Below are positions 7,927 to 9,120 of a stretch of 9,120 bases of DNA, piece after piece (positions within the stretch are counted from its first letter, which is position 1; every line of letters starts with the position of its first letter). The stretch is taken from positions 1 through 9,120 of the forward strand of contig JAEYQF010000412.1 in the NCBI GenBank assembly GCA_023410155.1, given 5' to 3'. Made by a program: the position numbers and the translations under genes. This stretch comes from Verrucomicrobiota bacterium. Its GTDB lineage: Bacteria; Verrucomicrobiota; Verrucomicrobiia; Opitutales; Opitutaceae. The notes under the pieces were generated by a model, which was not told the origin of the DNA, searched no databases, and saw only the letters and a program-made list of their open reading frames with translations.

Positions 7927-7998
7927 GCTCGTGAGAAGAGCGGAAGAAACTCGCCACGCCGATGGGCGCAAGCCTCAAATGGCCGGCTCTCTAGTCCT

Positions 7999-9096
7999 GT
8001 GCCGCTTTCCACCGATCTCTTCGATTACACCCTGCCGCCGCACCTGATCGCGCAAACGCCCGCGGCGCGCCGCGACCATTCCCGGCTGCTCGTGGTCGAT
8101 CGCGCGGCGCACGCCGTCACGCATCACACCTTTGCCGAGCTACCGCAGTTCCTGCGCGCCGGAGACACGCTGTTCCGCAACAACGCCGCCGTGCTGCCCG
8201 CCCGTCTCTTCGGCAGGCGCCCCACCGGAGGCCAAGTCGAGTGCTTCCTGCTGCGACCCGTCGATGGCGAGCGCGTCTGGCGCTGTCTGGTGAAACCCGG
8301 GCGAAAATTGCCCGTCGGCGCTACCTTCTCCGCAGAAGGCGGCGAGTTCGCCGCGGAGGTCGTCGCCAAGGAACCTGATGGCTCCGCGGTCGTGCGGTTC
8401 ACGTGCGTCGGAGACGAAGCAATCACCGCTGTCGCCAATCGCATCGGCGAAGTCCCGCTCCCTCCCTACATCGAACGCAAACACGACGACGGCGGCCACG
8501 ATCCGCAACGCAGGGAGGATTTGGATCGCTATCAAACGGTTTATGCCGACCGCGCGCGCCAGGTCGCGGTGGCCGCGCCGACTGCCGGACTGCATTTCAC
8601 ACCCGAGCTCCTCGCCGAGTTGGAACAGCAAGGCGTGCGCACGGCGGACGTGACCCTCCATGTCGGTCTCGGCACATTCAAACCGATCGCGACCGACACG
8701 ATCGAGGAGCACGCCATCCATCGCGAGGTCTACGAACTGCCACCGGAGACGCAGCGCACACTGCTCCCGCCGCGGTCAGGCCGGCGTATCGCTGTGGGCA
8801 CGACAACCGTGCGCTCCATCGAGGATTTTCTCGGCACACACGACGCACCGATTCCCGAGCATCGTCCGCATATCGCCGAGGCGGGCATCTATCTCTACCC
8901 ACCGCGCGAGTTTCGCGGCGTGGACGCCCTGATCACCAATTTTCATCAGCCGCGCTCCACCCTGCTCTGCCTCGTCGCGGCTTTTCTTTCGCCCGGTTCG
9001 ACCGACGGGATCGCGTGGCTGCACGAGATCTACGGCGAAGCGATCGCGCGCGAGTATCGCTTCTTTTCCTACGGCGATGCGATGCTCATTCTGTGA
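7999..9096 (+). CDS. queA: tRNA preQ1(34) S-adenosylmethionine ribosyltransferase-isomerase QueA
   Basis: QueA moves the ribosyl part of S-adenosylmethionine onto preQ1 at position 34 of tRNAs for Asp, Asn, His and Tyr, giving epoxyqueuosine. The 365 residues are slightly longer than usual (about 340-355). Family blocks are present in order: FDYTLPPHLIAQTP (8-21), RDHSRLLV (25-32), VLPARLFG (65-72), GEVPLPPYI (150-158), DRYQTVYA (176-183), AAPTAGLHFT (192-201), VTLHVGLGTFKP (218-229), GTTTVRSIE (267-275), TNFHQPRSTLL (313-323) and YGDAMLIL (358-365). The extra length includes a short charged insert after PPYIER (HDDGGHDPQRR, 162-172). In the block usually reading NDTRVIPARL this protein has NNAAVLPARL (61-70). 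The start is GTG at 7999, chosen because the next residues match family N-termini and no in-frame ATG lies nearby; no Shine-Dalgarno is visible. It is divergent from the tRNA gene. Confidence 0.96.
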   Translation: MPLSTDLFDYTLPPHLIAQTPAARRDHSRLLVVDRAAHAVTHHTFAELPQFLRAGDTLFRNNAAVLPARLFGRRPTGGQVECFLLRPVDGERVWRCLVKPGRKLPVGATFSAEGGEFAAEVVAKEPDGSAVVRFTCVGDEAITAVANRIGEVPLPPYIERKHDDGGHDPQRREDLDRYQTVYADRARQVAVAAPTAGLHFTPELLAELEQQGVRTADVTLHVGLGTFKPIATDTIEEHAIHREVYELPPETQRTLLPPRSGRRIAVGTTTVRSIEDFLGTHDAPIPEHRPHIAEAGIYLYPPREFRGVDALITNFHQPRSTLLCLVAAFLSPGSTDGIAWLHEIYGEAIAREYRFFSYGDAMLIL

Positions 9097-9120
9097 TCGC
9101 GACGTCGGGATCAGTTGCGC

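Overview
The window is GC-rich, gene-dense bacterial chromosome carrying mainly conserved housekeeping genes. It holds seven protein genes (one cut by the left edge) and one tRNA gene. I see no insertion sequence, phage gene, CRISPR array or rRNA. The style of the GroEL, DnaK and QueA proteins, the lack of clear Shine-Dalgarno sequences at most starts, and an AT-rich heptamer repeat in a spacer suggest a Verrucomicrobiota bacterium, perhaps of the Opitutales. That placement is an impression from family knowledge and needs a sequence search.

Layout. Bases 1-1090 (minus) are the N-terminal ~363 codons of a thymidine/pyrimidine-nucleoside phosphorylase-type protein whose active-site loop is strongly altered. 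Bases 1348-2547 (minus) encode a PuuD-type urate oxidase: eight membrane helices followed by a c-type cytochrome domain. An intrinsic terminator at 2748-2779 ends a chaperone cluster that reads right to left: dnaK (6867-4927), groES (4833-4537) and groEL (4461-2833). A divergent 227-bp region holding an inverted repeat separates dnaK from a plus-strand gene for a stand-alone LON substrate-binding-domain protein (7095-7778). A shared hairpin terminator (7816-7845) then separates that gene from a convergent tRNA-Thr(CGU) gene (7851-7926, minus). Finally queA (7999-9096, plus) encodes the S-adenosylmethionine:tRNA ribosyltransferase-isomerase of queuosine synthesis.

How the genes relate. DnaK and GroEL/GroES are the two main ATP-driven folding machines, and their one-strand order with short spacers suggests co-expression. 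The LON-domain gene shares their upstream region and so may be co-regulated with them. PuuD and the phosphorylase-like gene lie on one strand 257 bp apart and would both belong to nucleobase/nucleoside breakdown or salvage, although whether the phosphorylase still acts on nucleosides is in doubt. QueA and the tRNA belong to translation.

I did not find a new multi-gene system. The observations most worth following are the altered catalytic loop in the DeoA-like protein, the inverted repeat in the dnaK/LON divergent region, the heptamer repeat between groES and groEL, and the chaperone cluster without a CIRCE operator.
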